DNA of 64,000 nt from Neodontobutis hainanensis (taxonomy: Eukaryota > Chordata > Actinopteri > Gobiiformes > Odontobutidae): the NCBI GenBank assembly GCA_024349245.1, contig JALDNG010000038.1, positions 1,302,001 to 1,366,000 of the forward strand, in the 5' to 3' direction. A program made the position numbers and the translations under genes. Positions 49,956-63,463 of the stretch are shown one piece after another. Positions within the stretch are counted from its first letter, which is position 1, and each line of letters opens with the position of its first letter. Under the pieces are notes generated by a model. It worked only from the letters and a program-made list of their open reading frames with translations. It did no database searches and had not been told where the DNA came from.

Positions 49956-50272
49956 GTAAGCGTCTGGGTGCATTGTCTGGTGACTAATTAGAGGAGGTTT
50001 AAGCTTGTTCGTGATGTGCTGGATGTAATTGGACGAAGAGAAATGAGCTGCCACAGCGGCTCTGCAGTGAAGTGCAGTGATCAGATAAAGTCAGGCACAA
50101 ACAGCTTTCCCAGAAGATTTCAGACTTTACTTTTTGTTGTATTATATGTAAATATGCCCCAAGAGCTATTACAGCTGTAGGGTTGTGTTTAGGTCTATTG
50201 TGACCTTGATTAATGTACAGTTTGATGACACACAAAAACATTGAAACCATTTGGGTCATATTTAAACATACC

Positions 50273-50340
<68 letters not shown>

Positions 50341-52329
50341 TATTAAGTATACCCAGGGTGGTGTTCTTGGTCAAAAAACACACTAACAGTGCAATATGAG
50401 TTTAAGATATGCCTGATTCAGTTCCAGAACAAATTGACTGAGGGTCAACAGAGAGCAGCCTAACTCAGTCGATACTGGCGTTATGAAAGCTCGAGAGAGA
50501 GACTGAGACAAACGATACTGCATTAGACCCTTTGAAGACTACTGTGTAAAATAAGACTATTTGGTCCACTTAAATGTATAACACATATTGACACACCTGA
50601 CTGCTATACTGTCATTACATGAGTAGATAATTGGATGTGGCCAAGTAAACAAAGAGGGTGGGACTTAGCTTTAGGTCACCTGGGTCACACTTACATTGGA
50701 ATACCAATAATCCATATTTGAAACCTATAAATAGGATTTACAGTTACAGTTAGTACATTTTACAGTTTAGAGTCAGTTAGCTAGATAATGTTTAGCTTAC
50801 TATACAAAACCCTTTACAGTGTGTAGTGTTGTAGTCCCTGCACGTACATTCAATCATGTTTAGTCATGGGATTTCAGAGTTTACAGTCTGGACTATAAGA
50901 GAATGGCTTTGCATGTACCGTCAGGTTTTGGTTCTCGAAACACCTTTGAAAATCTTTGTCTGCCACAGCTCTAGATGTGAATCCCAAAAGCAAGGTATAC
51001 AACTTAAAAATATAAAAATAAAAAAGTCTCATCTTACTGCACTTAGACAACGCTTTCTGCTGAGTTTTGGGAACGAAGCTCCTCCCTGCTCCCTCAGATC
51101 AGAGCGGGTCCTGTCATGTCAACTGTCCTGTCACTGTACAGACAGGTGCGATGGCGAACGCTACACTTATCAACTCCTGGGAGGGAAATGAGGTGACTGT
51201 CGACAGCCAATTTTCTCAGAGGAAGCAGGCTTTCATCACCCACCTCATTCTCTGGAGTAAACAAGAGTGTTGTGAAGGTTGAGAAGCGGGGGGTGCATGA
51301 CAAGTTCCTTTGCACAAAAAAGCATCATCTGAATTTTTTTTAAAGAAACGGCAAATATAAATGGATAAAAGAAGCAAACATTTCAATCTCAGAGGCCAAT
51401 AAAAGTCATCTTGTTGTGACTGATGAAGTGATGAAACAAGAGCTAACTGTAAATGGGGCCATCCATTGATATGCCACTTACTATTGATGTTCTATTCTTC
51501 TTGACACTTCCTGGCACCAGATTCTGCGACATGCTGCAATTATAGCCACAAGTTTTTCAATATTTATGTGTCCCAATGTTATTTACTATTAAACATGTAA
51601 CTGTAATACTTGAATGTACTGGCATGTTAGGTGATAGCGTTGTAGGTGCTCATCATAGCGACTATATAAAAACTCACACCTGGACAGACAATATACAACA
51701 AAAGAGTTGCCAAACCAAAAGATACAGCCAAGTCCATGATAAAGAGTGCCAAGTAGGTAAAATCTGTACTAAAATAAAAGTATTTAGTAAAGATTGAGTT
51801 TCTAGCTTTAGCTTTAGAAATGTCAAGGTCTAATACATGAAAAGATTAGGACAAACTATACAATACTTTCTATTCATAAACAAAATCATATTTGCTGTTT
51901 TGTTATGATGTTGTCGAGTTGCTACCTCACAACAAGATTATGATGGGCTCTATTCTTGAGTATAATTAAACAGTCTGTCTGCAAGTGGCTTCTCTTTGTT
52001 TACTCCAACCTTCTTCCACCTTACACAGATAATGTTGTGTAGGTGAATAACTGTAAAATGTCCAGAGAGCATGAAGCAAGTGGACACTGCACCCAACTCT
52101 TTTCCAGTGATGGCAGTTACAGCACTAATAGACACTTAACTAATGCACAATATAACTACAGAGTTGAAAGCAGAGTAAGTCAGCACACCTACTCAGGTCT
52201 CCACAGCCCGAGGATAAGTTAATCTCCGGGTGAGAAATTTGAGTGGCTTGTGGTCACACATGCAGGCCCTCCTGAAAAGTTGAGAAAGTCAGAAGAATAG
52301 TGCAGGTGGGAAAGGTGTTTTTTTTTTTT
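49956..52329 (+). other. Cadherin intron (49,956-59,003), proximal part
   Basis: No further exon. It contains the (AT)n tract listed separately. Short ORFs around 50,856-51,282 have no recognised domain. Confidence 0.55.
50277..50336. repeat. (AT)n microsatellite
   Basis: About 60 bp of perfect AT dinucleotide repeat in the cadherin intron. Confidence 0.98.
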
Positions 52330-52458
52330 TATTCTCATCAGATGTTAGCCCAGCATTTCAACTGGCAATTGTCAAGGGTATTCTCCTCATCATACCCGAA
52401 GAGTTCCAGTCTTATTCCACAAAGGAGTAGAAAATAAATGAATGAATGAATGAATGAC
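52330..52458 (+). repeat. SINE family 1 tail fragment with ATGA repeats
   Basis: 'CAACTGGCAATTGTCAAGGG' and 'ACAAAGGAGTAGAAAATAA' followed by five ATGA units resemble the SINE tail at 22,985-23,090. It is heavily diverged. Confidence 0.45.
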
Positions 52459-55400
52459 TGAAATGTCAAACATACGCCATCAGCAGTGCCCACTTTTAAA
52501 GACTGATCTGACTGAAAGACTGTCCTCCACAAAATATGAAACTGCAGTTGTTGATAAAAAGCGATCTGTTGTAGCATTATTGTCATTTGTTTTCCATTAT
52601 TTTGCAGAAATACTTTCTAATACCCAGACCTCTACCATCCTGCTGTTTGAATTTTCAAGCATTACTTTAAAAGGGATATACTGTTATATATCACTTACTT
52701 CATGACATGTTGATATTTTCTGGGTCCAAATTTTGTGGCATGTCAGCAATTACATTCAACAGTTCCCCACTCTTCCTGTGTCTAATATCGTTTACCATTA
52801 AATTGTCAGGAAAACATGCGGTTGTAATAAATTACTGAAGGGGCAGCCACAAAGTTATGGTGCCAAGTAATTACTAATTTCCGAGACTGCAACTCAGATA
52901 TATGGAGATATATTAATGCATGATGAACAAGCAAATGAGCAACAAAATGCAGATGAAAAAAAAAAAAGACAAATAAAAATGCTTGATATGTTGAGATAGA
53001 AATTGTGATTGAATCAAAAGCACTTTTATGGTCCATCTCAAAGCCATGAAAGCTCTGATGGTCTAATTCCTATAAAGAAAATTCATAAACAGCCTTTGCA
53101 GTGCATTGTGGGAGACCTTGTTTATTTCCCATTCAAAGCTCTCCAATCAGCCCACACATGCCCGCTTACTGCCACTTGAAGATGATTTCTTGATTACGGC
53201 AATCAAACGGATGTAAAGAAAGAACAGTCACATACTTGTGCAGCTACAGTGACGTTGAAAAGAACATGTCATGCTCAAGTGGCTGGCAAGGTTTAAAAAA
53301 AAAAAAAGTGTCTGATACATAAAGCTACGCATGAAGCTTACTGTAAGGATAATAGGTTAGATATTAACTGTAGAAGCAGAAGAAAGCATATTTGTTACAA
53401 GGTTAGTCAATACTATCATTTGAAAGTTTAAAGATGTATTTTGTCAGTCTTTAATAGTAGAGACTCACGGTTTTTGAAATAGGAAGACAAACTAAGGAGG
53501 TACCTGTTGTTTCTTGTGGCTTGTGTCTAGTTGTGTAATGCCAATTACCCTGGTTTTAAAACAACAGATTAGGGTCAGCCCACAATGTCAGGACCCATAC
53601 ACTCCATTCATGCTGACTCTAAATGTTGACAGTTCTTTTCTTTAGTCAGATCTGTCCTAATGGGGATCCACACAGTGAAGCTCCCTACAAAAAAAAAAAG
53701 GGTCCAAGATACTCCATATGGAAATGAAGCAAACTGTGTGTCTTTCTTGTGACTAGCCTTGACAGAAAAAGTCTGAATTTTTAATCTAGAAAACAAAGAA
53801 AAGTCGCAAAGTTCCAAGGACAATCATACATGCAGATTCTATTACAAATATATGCTCAGTATCAGCAGGCTATATGGAAAAAAAATAAACTAATGTATAT
53901 AACAATGGCATGTTTTACACTAAGGAAGCACAAATAATCCAATGAGTCTGAGCACTGAACCCTGTGGAACTCCCTGAATAATAATCAGGATATAAAGATT
54001 ATAATATCAGATACAAAATGTAATTTAATTAAAAACAGTCCTGTAATTAATCCAAATTGTTGATATTATTAATTTGAATAATTTAAGAGAAAAGAAGAAC
54101 ATTTGAATTAATGCACTAAAACATTTTCAGCTAAAGGCCAATCGAATGAACAGAAGCCATTTATCAACAGCAGGCTTCTCATTCACACTAGTAAATTTAC
54201 CAACCCATACTTTATGTAAATTTATGAGCATTTTAAGCCTTAAAACAGTATTTTTTTTTTCAGCGCACCATTCTATGCAGTGACTGTTCATGTATTAAGC
54301 ATCAAACTCTCATCTGTCTTAAGTTACATGCACAGAGCCATTATGCAGCGTGAAGACTGTGTGCAGCTGCGGTGCCCTACTTCTGAAGCAGGGCTGCAAA
54401 GTGCAAACACTTGCAATGCTGAGCAATACTTTGAGCGTTTGAAAAGGCCAGAATCCTATTAAAATTGTGTAATGGTAATTGCCTAAATTAGAAAATTTAA
54501 CAAAAGGGTGTGTTTTCATAATGTTGTGGCAGGTAGTACACTCAACATTTATCAAAGCTTTCCTCTATAATTTCTTTCTACATTTCGCTGAGCATGTAAG
54601 GGCTCCAACGATACAAAGCATATTAAAGCTGTTGTGTAACTTTAACCTGGGTAACATGCGTTGTAGCACAGCAATCCGCTGGTGAAGGATTCCTGCCCAT
54701 GGCTTAAGAGACCCAGGCAGTGAGGGGGGAAGAGTAATTATTCTGTATCCGTTCGGCACTCTATTTTGCTATCTCCTCTTTGCAGCAGCGAGCAATGCTT
54801 ACCAGAGACCTGACAAGAATTGCCAATGATTTTGCTGCTTTACTGACAATTCCTCAGTGTTTGTGCAAGGCGATTTAACTCATCAAGGCACTCTTCTGTG
54901 CTTCTGTTGTAAGGCCTTGAAAAGGATGTGTTTGTGCTGCAAGGCCTTGGAAGGAAAGCCACTAAGGCTTTGCAAATAGAGCGCCCCACTGCTAACATTT
55001 GATTTGGTTAAGGCTGTGAACACTTTGTGCCACACTTTGTCAAGCGTATCAGTGCTAGTGTTTCTGCATGTACTGCACTTCCTCTATTTGTTACAGGCGC
55101 TGGTGACTTTTGTAGGTTTTTTTTTTTCAAGTCAGGAGGAATTTTGGTAGATAATAGATTCCCTACAGGGCGGAGGTACAAATGCAATTTAAGGTTTTTC
55201 ACAAAATCTTAACGATGTGAGAATTTAAGCTATGTCAAGAAGGGAACTGAGGGCTGAACAATATTAGAAAAAAAAAAACATTACCTTGGTTTGAATGTTG
55301 ATGACTACCTGACAGGCACAATTAATCTTCTAGTCACACTTCCTGAGGCTAATTTTCTAATTCTTTTGAAATGCAATGACTATGCATGACTACAATACCA

Positions 55401-58400
55401 TTATTGCAGTTAAATAAGTCATTGTGATAATGATATATTCACTTTAACATGTGCAATATCAAAACAGGACAGCAATCTACCAGTTTTGCACCTTTACAAT
55501 AAATAACGATAATCCAATGTGGATATATAAAAAGAGATTTTCAATATAAAAACACTTATACACATCAATGTAGCTGTTGCTACTTTTAGTCACACAAAAA
55601 GTTGATGTCTCATGTTAAGAGTTTGATTAATTATCCATCCACAAATTATCCTTTGTCTTTTTGCATTATGGGTTAAAGCTGGCTTTAAACCAAGTCCCTT
55701 GTATCTTTGAGTTATGACAGCTGCTAATCTACTGTAGGGCTGCTCAGTGGCATCCTCCCGTATTTGCTGTCTTTTTATTCCTAGTGGCTCCTAATCTATG
55801 TAATGCAAATCATGTCAAAATGTAAATAAACAATCAATTACATAGAAAAGAAATAAGTCTTATTGCCACTATGCAGTATTTGCATTTTGTATAAGAAAAA
55901 ATGTGATATTGCATGAAAGAAAAAAAAAAGTAGTACTAAAAGGAATGCTGCGCAAAAAAAGATTGCTGTTCATCCAGGTGAAATAAATAAAACTAATATT
56001 CTAATTTTAAAGAAACAAATAAACAATAAAACTATACTGAAGAGCTATAAATACAGAGACAAAAACCTGTGAGTCACGTACATACATCAAATACTGCTAC
56101 TACAGCCCAGCTCTGTGACACTGCACTTTTAATGTATTCATTTTGCACTAATGTTATTTTTACTTTAACAACATTTCAGGCAATAATGTATTAAAAAAAA
56201 TTGGAAAAAAAAGATAAATTTAATGATCTGTTCAGTTACAGCGGCCTGTGGTATGAGTACTTATTATTTGGGACAATCTTATAGGCTTTTGAAGATTGTC
56301 TAGTCCTATACCCTCTTTTGTTTTCTACCTTTTTCTTTTTTTTTGTGCTTGGTGTGGTTTGAACTCTGCTCCTCCTTAAGTGATCTTGGGCAGAATCCTG
56401 AAGAAAACTTCATTTTCTTTCAGTGAATGTGCCATTGTTGTTAAAAAGAGTACTGTATGTGTAATCTATTATACTGACTGTACTGTACAAAGTGTAGTAG
56501 AGTAGTGCTATCCAAACGCAGGCCATTTATAATGTACAATACTGTACCTACTCACCACATGCTCTGGACTCATACTCTTCCCAGATCATGTTTACTTCAT
56601 ATAGATATTTCAATATAGACCATGACTGTTGCATGAAAAAATTATATGTACAGTTTCTATTGTGCTTTCCTGCAGAGTTAAAATATAAAACTGCACCTGG
56701 CTCATTCTGTTATGAGAATAATTTTACTTTTAGATGGCTGCTATCTCTTAATAACCCAGTAAAACCTGCTTACTTGTGCAGATCTGGCTCCTTATTTGCA
56801 CTTTCACTGAGTAAGAAATCTATACATGGCTACAGGGAGGAGAAGTTTACCCACATGATGGGAAAAGCTAATGCAGTGTAGACTTTGGGTAATTAGCAAA
56901 AGTGCATGAGGTAAGGTCTTGCTCAGTTGTACACTAAGGCGAAATATGTAAATACATGCCACAAGGTTCTCCAAACACAGTAAAAACTCCATTATGCAGC
57001 AGGCAGCTCGGCACTCACTGCTTTGATGGTTTGTCATTTGTTGTTTTTCTCAGGTTCTTTTTTTAATGGATTAACGACTAATAGTGAGAAATGGTGATAA
57101 AATAATAATATTCAAATTAATTTATTTCTGGTGCAGTGGCATGGTCTGAAATAGGCTTGGTTTTTGATGGTGATGGATTGATGTTCTACAGCTACTTACA
57201 TTAAAGCCAGTTTAAAAGGGTAAAAGTCCAAGGTGAATAACACAAACTATTCTAATTAGGTTGTAGTCCAGTTAAAATATCAAGTTTTAGCGATTAAAAC
57301 TAAATAGAGTTGAATTAAAACACTTTTAAATCTGGTTATACTGCGGGTTCATATTCAACTAAAATCCCTTAAAACCCATCTGATTCTGCTCTTCCCATGT
57401 CAGTGGAGTTACAGAGCATGTCCTTATGTCTGCAACCACTAGAAAAGTCAATGCATTTCAAAGCAGCAGACAAAGACAATTGTGATACTATAAGGGCATT
57501 TATTTCCTGTGAAAATTGTGGATAGCACAGATATAAAAGCCCATTTGAATGCATCAAATTCTAACAAACACAGCCTTTCCTGCTATTATTGGACTGTCAT
57601 TCACCGTCAATAGCTGCAGCAGCCTTCACATCTACAACGCCTCATGCTGTATAACCTCACTCTACAGCCTTGAACAATGGCTATGCAGTCCCAGAATACA
57701 AATATATATGAAAATTCAAGCTAAGTGATAGTCTTTTTTAATAGACTCTGGATAATGGAGTTCATCTGCTTGAGTATATGCCAACGACAGTGTGCGTATT
57801 GTTCATTTGAACTTGACAGCATCTTGTTTTCACTCCCGTCCTCGTTTTTTTAATTCAACCCGAGAACAGTTCTGGCAGTGCATTTCTGATTTTCATCCAA
57901 AGTTTTACTGTTGACATCCAAGTGCGGGGAAAAATAATTAGTTTCCTCAGAGCGTGCAGACATTAATATTAATACCATACTGACGTACTTTCAGTGTCCC
58001 TAACTACTTGTCATTTAAAAATGTGAGTCCATGAGTTAATGCTCTAAATATATCTAGAGCCACATCCACCGCTGTAATGAGCTTGAATCAAGTGTCTGTC
58101 AGAGTGCGCCGCCAGTACTCCACCGTGATCCTCAGAGCTTCTTCGAGGTGATGGATAGGTCAAAGGTGACTAATTTTAGCGACTGTTGCTGTAGGTTACG
58201 TCCAGTCATTTTTTTAAAAGCACAATCAGGGAGACGAATGTGAAACTAATTTACTCCAGACTAATAAAACGGATTGTGTTTAATCTGATGAAGTGCGCTT
58301 GAATGTATTTATAGCAGTTTTCACAGCAGTTGCAGATAAATTGTGTCCATAGGGATTACATTTAGCAGTGTTTGGTGCCAAAACAAACCAGCAAGGAATC

Positions 58401-59003
58401 CATAATGCAAACATCTGTGCTCTCAAGTCGCGTTTTTCTCTTTTAAGTCATGGCTTCGACTGAAATGTTTGCTGCAGAAAGTTAAAATAGTATCTTCTTT
58501 ATGTTGTAAATACAATATATTTATAATAACATTATGACTGATGTGTGAGGTGTGTTCCTCTTTAATGCTGATGCAAACACTCATCATGTTGGTTGTTTGA
58601 AATATCAAAAAAACAGCAGAGGCATGTTTGTGTGGACAGAGAGTTGACTTAAAATTATGAAAGTCTTAGTGGTACTTGGTATTGACAAGTATTCAATTGC
58701 AAGTACTGATTCAATAAAAATAGGAAAACCCCATTTGCAAACTTCACATTGACTAACATCAAATGCATAAACAGCAGAAAAGACAACAAGGAAAATAAAC
58801 AGCTGACTGTTGGGGATTTAAATGAATCAGAAATGACTGTTCTGTTATTGTGTGTTTATTTATGGGCCACAGACTGTGAGCAGTATCCATTGTAAAGTTG
58901 TAAGGAAGAGGTTGACCAATGTGTGACTGACCTTACAATAAACTAGTTTTGGTCTGGACTGGCTGTGGACATCCATAATAATTTTTGTCTATTTCCTTTC
59001 CAG
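52459..59003 (+). other. Cadherin intron, distal part
   Basis: No exon is found. 57,560-58,450 is repeat-free with several homeodomain-type TTAAT/ATTAA motifs and is a candidate regulatory region. Poly(A) and poly(T) tracts are scattered. A 24-bp reverse-transcriptase-like relic lies at 53,950-53,973. The intron ends with TTTCCTTTCCAG at 58,992-59,003. Confidence 0.55.
53950..53973 (-). repeat. Possible LINE relic (GVPQGSVL)
   Basis: On the minus strand the 24 bases translate to GVPQGSVL, the core RT motif also present in LINE-A (8,612-8,635). Flanks are too degraded to extend the match, so chance cannot be excluded. Confidence 0.3.
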
Positions 59004-59298
59004 CTTCACTCTAATATGGACAAAGGTGACGGTACGGTGAAGTACGTCCTGACTGGAGACGGAGCAGGGACTTTGTTTCTGATTGATGAAAAGTCAGGGG
59101 ACATCCACGCCACTAAAAGGCTGGACCGAGAGGAGAAAGCCATGTATACACTGGTTGCCAAAGTTTTGGACAGGACCACCAACGCAGAACTTGAGCCAGA
59201 CACTGAATTCAACATTAAAATTCATGATATTAACGACAATGCACCGAGGTTCCCAAAGGATGTGTACTTTGCAAGTGTCCCAGAGATGTCTGAAGTGG
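59004..59298 (+). CDS. cdh10: Type II cadherin, second coding exon (EC1 and start of EC2)
   Basis: This is a 295-bp exon, the length typical of this exon in classical type II cadherins as I recall. It begins LHSNMDKGDGTVKYVLTGDG after the acceptor TTTCCAG and ends SVPEMSEV plus one base (phase 1) before GTAAGT. It contains the calcium-ligand motif LDREE (exon residues 40-44) and the EC1-EC2 linker DINDNAPRFP (75-84). Joined to the previous exon, mature EC1 runs without a break: YVGK then LHSN. 'GDGAGTLFLIDEKSGDIHAT' is very close to CDH10, while parts (VAKVLDRTTNAELEPDTEF) are more divergent than expected between vertebrate CDH10 orthologues. A fish-specific duplicate or a CDH9-like paralogue therefore remains possible. 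The next exon is beyond 64,000. Confidence 0.93.
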
Positions 59299-60892
59299 GT
59301 AAGTGATGGTCAGCTTGATAAAAGCTTGGAAGAGTGATTCATGGACACAATTTTATCCAGTTTAGTTTTGTAAAAATGACAGTAAGAAGCACTGCAGTTG
59401 GTCTTTAATGCACAAAAGCAAGTGTTAATTGTCTAGTTGTGGGACATACAACAAATTCCTTTGCTCTTTCAAAAGTCTTTCTTTAAAATAGAGACTTGTA
59501 TGGACATATAACAACTACAGCTATTTTAACATTAAGTCAATGTATAATAGCCTATATCACTTGTGAAAAAAGCTGCATGCATAATGTAGCCCTAACAGAG
59601 CTTTATTAAAAGAACAGGGAGCAGTACTGCGACCTTATATTTCACCAATTTCCTCCTGACCACTTGTGGTACTGCACTGACAAACTCCCATTTGGTTCTG
59701 GAAGGATTTTCCCCATACAAGCAAAACCTTATGTGTGTGAAGTGTTAAGATTATGGAAATTATGGATCTGCAATGTATTCTATTTTAAAAGTTATGGCCT
59801 ATGAATCTGCCAGCAAAGAATCCCAATATGTTGCACTTTAACTAGAATTAAAAGAGCCCAAACCATTTGTATTCTATGTATGCAGATCATTAATCAACTA
59901 AATTATAGGTTGAATACAGCTCTTTTCATTTATCGTCATCACTGGAATCTCACCTCTGTAAAATGTCTCATTAGTTACATAAAATTATCTTACATTGATG
60001 CAAGAATAAGGGCAGTGGTATTTTAGTAATATTGTAAGAGCCAAGCTTGCAAAATGCAATGTTGCAATCCTCCCACGTTCTCCATGTTGTTGCTGTACTA
60101 AGCGTTATTCTTTTGCAGTTATTTGTTTGGTCAGGCTCATTGGGCATTCACAACATGCAAGGCCATTTGCCATTTTTAATAAGCTGTAGTCAAATTGAAC
60201 GTTTAGATTGTCACAGTCTTTCCAATTAAAGACTTGCTTCATTGCACTCCACTTTATCCCATTCAAGTAATATAAATAAACCAATTGGCCCCAATATAAA
60301 CAAAGCTTATGAATACAATGCATCCAGCTTGAAATCAATCCCCAATTATACAGCTATGAATTAAAACATGCCGGGTAATCAGGGCTAAATCAAAGCCAAT
60401 TGCCTGTGTGGCACATTCAGAATTTATATTAGACTCTTAGTAGGTTTCTCACAGACATTTCTTTGCAGGGTCTGTGGACTTGGTATTCTCATCTTGATAC
60501 CACTTCAGTCCTAATCATTTTTTAATACTGACTCTATTTTAATATCAATGGGATGTATGACCTGTGATTAACCAAAGATTCTCCAGGGATTAAATGGATG
60601 AATGAATGAGAGGCAAAAAAAAAAAAACAAGTTTGTACCCATGTCTTTAATGACATAGTGCAGCCATTGAGTTCCTTTAAATCCACTGAAAATGTATCCA
60701 TATCAATTATTTAGGTCCTTAATAATTTTGTACTTGAATTAATCCGATAAAATTACACCACAATAACAACACAGGCTGTGTTGATCAGGAACATCAGGGT
60801 GGGTTCTGTTCCAAATTTATAAAAAACACTTCCAACCTGTTAATGTAATAATTATTTTAGGATGTTTATTGGTTAGTGTCAGGACTTGCCCT
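59299..60892 (+). other. Next cadherin intron, no exon seen
   Basis: AT-rich, with no splice-flanked segment that encodes EC2 (expected DADDP and similar motifs are not found). A trace of SINE tail may lie near 60,550-60,612, too degraded to call. Confidence 0.5.
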
Positions 60893-61125
60893 GGACAAAA
60901 AAATCTGGATTGAACCAGAACTAAACCATAACCAAACTAAGAATAAACCAAGATATAGGCCTGTACTTTAAGTAGGAATAAATAATTGGCTAAACTAAGA
61001 CTCTAATCAAGACTAAACACAGGTCTAAAGCTGGACTAGACCAGCCCTTTAACAGGAACATACCAGAATTAAACCCATGTGGCCTAAACTATGGCTAAAT
61101 CCAGATTTAATCCTAACTAAACCTC
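60893..61125 (-). repeat. Degenerate 12-bp minisatellite (GGACTAAACCAG-like)
   Basis: Many loosely spaced copies of GACTAAAC / GAACTAAACC / AACTAAACC, for example at 60,919, 61,010 and 61,115. On the opposite strand the unit reads CTGGTTTAGTCC, the same unit as at 62,328-62,740. It is too diverged for a fixed period. Confidence 0.6.
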
Positions 61126-62327
61126 GGTGGATGAATAATATTTTATCCTAAGAGACTAGTTAAAAAAATATATCATTGTAAGCTATTTAACTTATTTTTA
61201 GGATTAGCATTTATTGCCTTTGAGGTTAAAAAAAAAGCCAGAACTAGACACATTTTTTTGAATGAACCTTTAATGTGAAGATAAACTTGACCTTGGTACA
61301 AACTCAAACAATTCCTGTTTTGCACTCCTAGTAAGATTCAAAATGGAGTAAGAAAAAAGGAGTTAGGAGTGAGTATTTTCCCTGTGATAATATGTTTTTG
61401 GTTTCTCACATGTGTGGACTGTGGCGAGTCCTGCATCTTCTTTGCCCCCAATAAATGGCTTTATACACTCCGCCTGAACAAACTGGTTAATCAAGGCAGC
61501 CAGCCATGAAAAGTCAGCAGCTCCCTTTTATGCCATCAGTGGAGGGACTAAGTGGGACAGATGTTCAAGGGTTCATTTGTATGCACGGAGACAGTCGGAC
61601 CCAAACAGGACACCGCAGAGGTCTCCTGAATGCCAAGGACAGTATTTGTAATGTTATCAAAATGCTAGATGGATAATGCGGGACTTATAAGAGCAGCTTC
61701 AATGACACAAACCAAGGCTTGTTTTAAGGTTAAAGAAATATTGATTGCAAGGGGAATCTGATAGCTGCTTGACATTGGGGTGAATTTTATTTACAAGGTT
61801 TTTCTCCTCAGTTGTTTCTTTAACAGCATCCTGACTGGCAGCGGCATAATTAACATTGTCCTAGAAATTTACATGAAATAAGAATGCATAAATTTATACA
61901 GTCTCAAAAGCTATTAATTAAAATTCAAGTAATCAGCGACAAGCCTCCAACAATACAGCACGAGCCAGTCAAAATATTTAGAGCCAAACCTCTCTCAAAT
62001 TGCTTTTAAACTCCTGCTCCAAAAAAAGATGACACTTGCTTAGTTTTCCTCATTTTTCCAAATAAGGCTGTCAGTCAAGAGAATGGAGCTTCTTTGTCTT
62101 TAAAATTTGGAATATTAATTATTAATTACCATAAAAAACAGTTTTTTTGGACATCTTGCCACCTGTTTGGATCTGCTGTTGAGAACTAAAAGTGTTAGGT
62201 GTATATGTGTCCACTGTGTTGGGTCAGAAATGACCAAACAGACAAACATGGTTTCGGGGCTATCAACAAAAATCACATTCAAAAATACCTGGACAGTTCT
62301 AGATTTTGTCATGGATTTGGTGCTGCA
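61126..62327 (+). other. Intron sequence, no exon seen
   Basis: No repeat or coding signal is recognised. 61,430-61,640 is somewhat GC-richer than its surroundings. Confidence 0.4.
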
Positions 62328-62740
62328 TTAGTCCCAGGATTAGACCAGGTTTACATCTGGTTTAAGGCTGGTGTTTGATCAATGAATAGTTGTAGGTGCT
62401 TTAGTTTTATTAGTGTGCATTAGTTTTGGTTTAGTCCTAGTTTAGATTGTTTTAATGCTTAGTTGTTGTTAATTCTTATGTTGTTGATTTAACTAAACCT
62501 GTTTATGAGCTTTAGAGTCCATGGTCACCATCCTGGTTTAGTCCTGGTTTAGTCCTGAGCTATTCTTAGTCTTGTCCTGGTTCTGTCTTGGTTGAGCCCT
62601 GGTCTAGGCCTGGTTTAGTCCTTATCTAATCTTGTTCTAGGTCTTAGGGGGTTAGCTCTGTTTTAGCCCTAGTTTAGTATTGCTTTAGTAGTTCAGTGTT
62701 GTCTGGGCATTGTGTAGCCCTGGATTAGCCGTGGTTCTTT
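62328..62740 (+). repeat. Degenerate 12-bp minisatellite (CTGGTTTAGTCC-like)
   Basis: Repeated forms such as CTGGTTTAGTCCTGG at 62,533-62,550, CTGGTTTAGTCC at 62,610 and GCCCTGGATTAGCC near 62,717. It is the plus-strand counterpart of the tract at 60,893-61,125 and is related to the leader at 36,592-36,675. Confidence 0.75.
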
Positions 62741-63181
62741 CAGTCTATTTTGCTTTATTAAAACCAAGAGGCTAGTTTTCATTACACACTTTGCCATGAA
62801 CCAAGAAAAGTTAGCTGCCAGCTCTTCTTCATTCAGCCTCCAAGGCCAGGACTCATAAGCTCTGTCCCACTGCTGCTCTGTCATCTAGGTGACTCTTTGA
62901 GAGGAGGCTGTTATTTATTTCCAATTTCGACTTTAATAACAAGAAACCCCCAGCAGGAAAAGCAAAAGTGTTTTGTTACTGTTAGAGGTTAATGTTACAT
63001 GCTCCTAAATACACTGTTCATCAGCAGGACCACAATTCAGAGGCCCCTTTGTACTACATTATCTTCTCTTACAGCTCCTCAACCTCTGAAAGAGGTCAGG
63101 AAGACAGATCAAATTTACAGTACAATGGCCGGAGATGGATGTGGATGGTTTAAAATTGGTGAATGTATTTTAAAAAAAAGG
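62741..63181 (+). other. Intron sequence, no exon seen
   Basis: Unique-looking sequence with no exon or repeat recognised. Confidence 0.4.
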
Positions 63182-63463
63182 TTAGTGGCTCAGTAGTACA
63201 GTGATTGTCTTTTAACGGGAAGGTTGGAGGTTGGATTTCCATTCTCTCCAGTTCATTATGTTGTTGTGTCCTTGGGAAAGACACAAACCCACCTTGCCTC
63301 CTGTATCTGTGGCACTGGTGTGTGAATGTTTGGTGATGGTCGGAGAGTCTGAAGGTGCAAAATGGCTGCCGCGTCTCCACCACCAGTGTGTGACTGTGGA
63401 GTGAATAAATAATGGACAAATATGAATAAAGCGCTTTGTTAACCTTAAAAAGTGCTTAATAAA
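63182..63463 (+). repeat. tRNA-derived SINE, second family, near full length
   Basis: A-box-like 'TAGTGGCTCAGTAGTACA' and B-box 'GGTTGGATTTCC', then 'TTGTGTCCTTGGGAAAGACA', 'ATGGTCGGAGAGTC' and 'GTGTGACTGTGGAGTGAATA', ending 'AAAGCGCTTTG' and 'AAGTGCTTAATAAATC'. This order matches a common teleost SINE distinct from family 1. The fragment at 953-1,112 belongs to it. Confidence 0.75.

Noticed and set aside
60545..60612. Possible SINE tail ('CCTGTGATTAACC', ATGA repeats)
   Set aside because: Too short and degraded to distinguish from chance.
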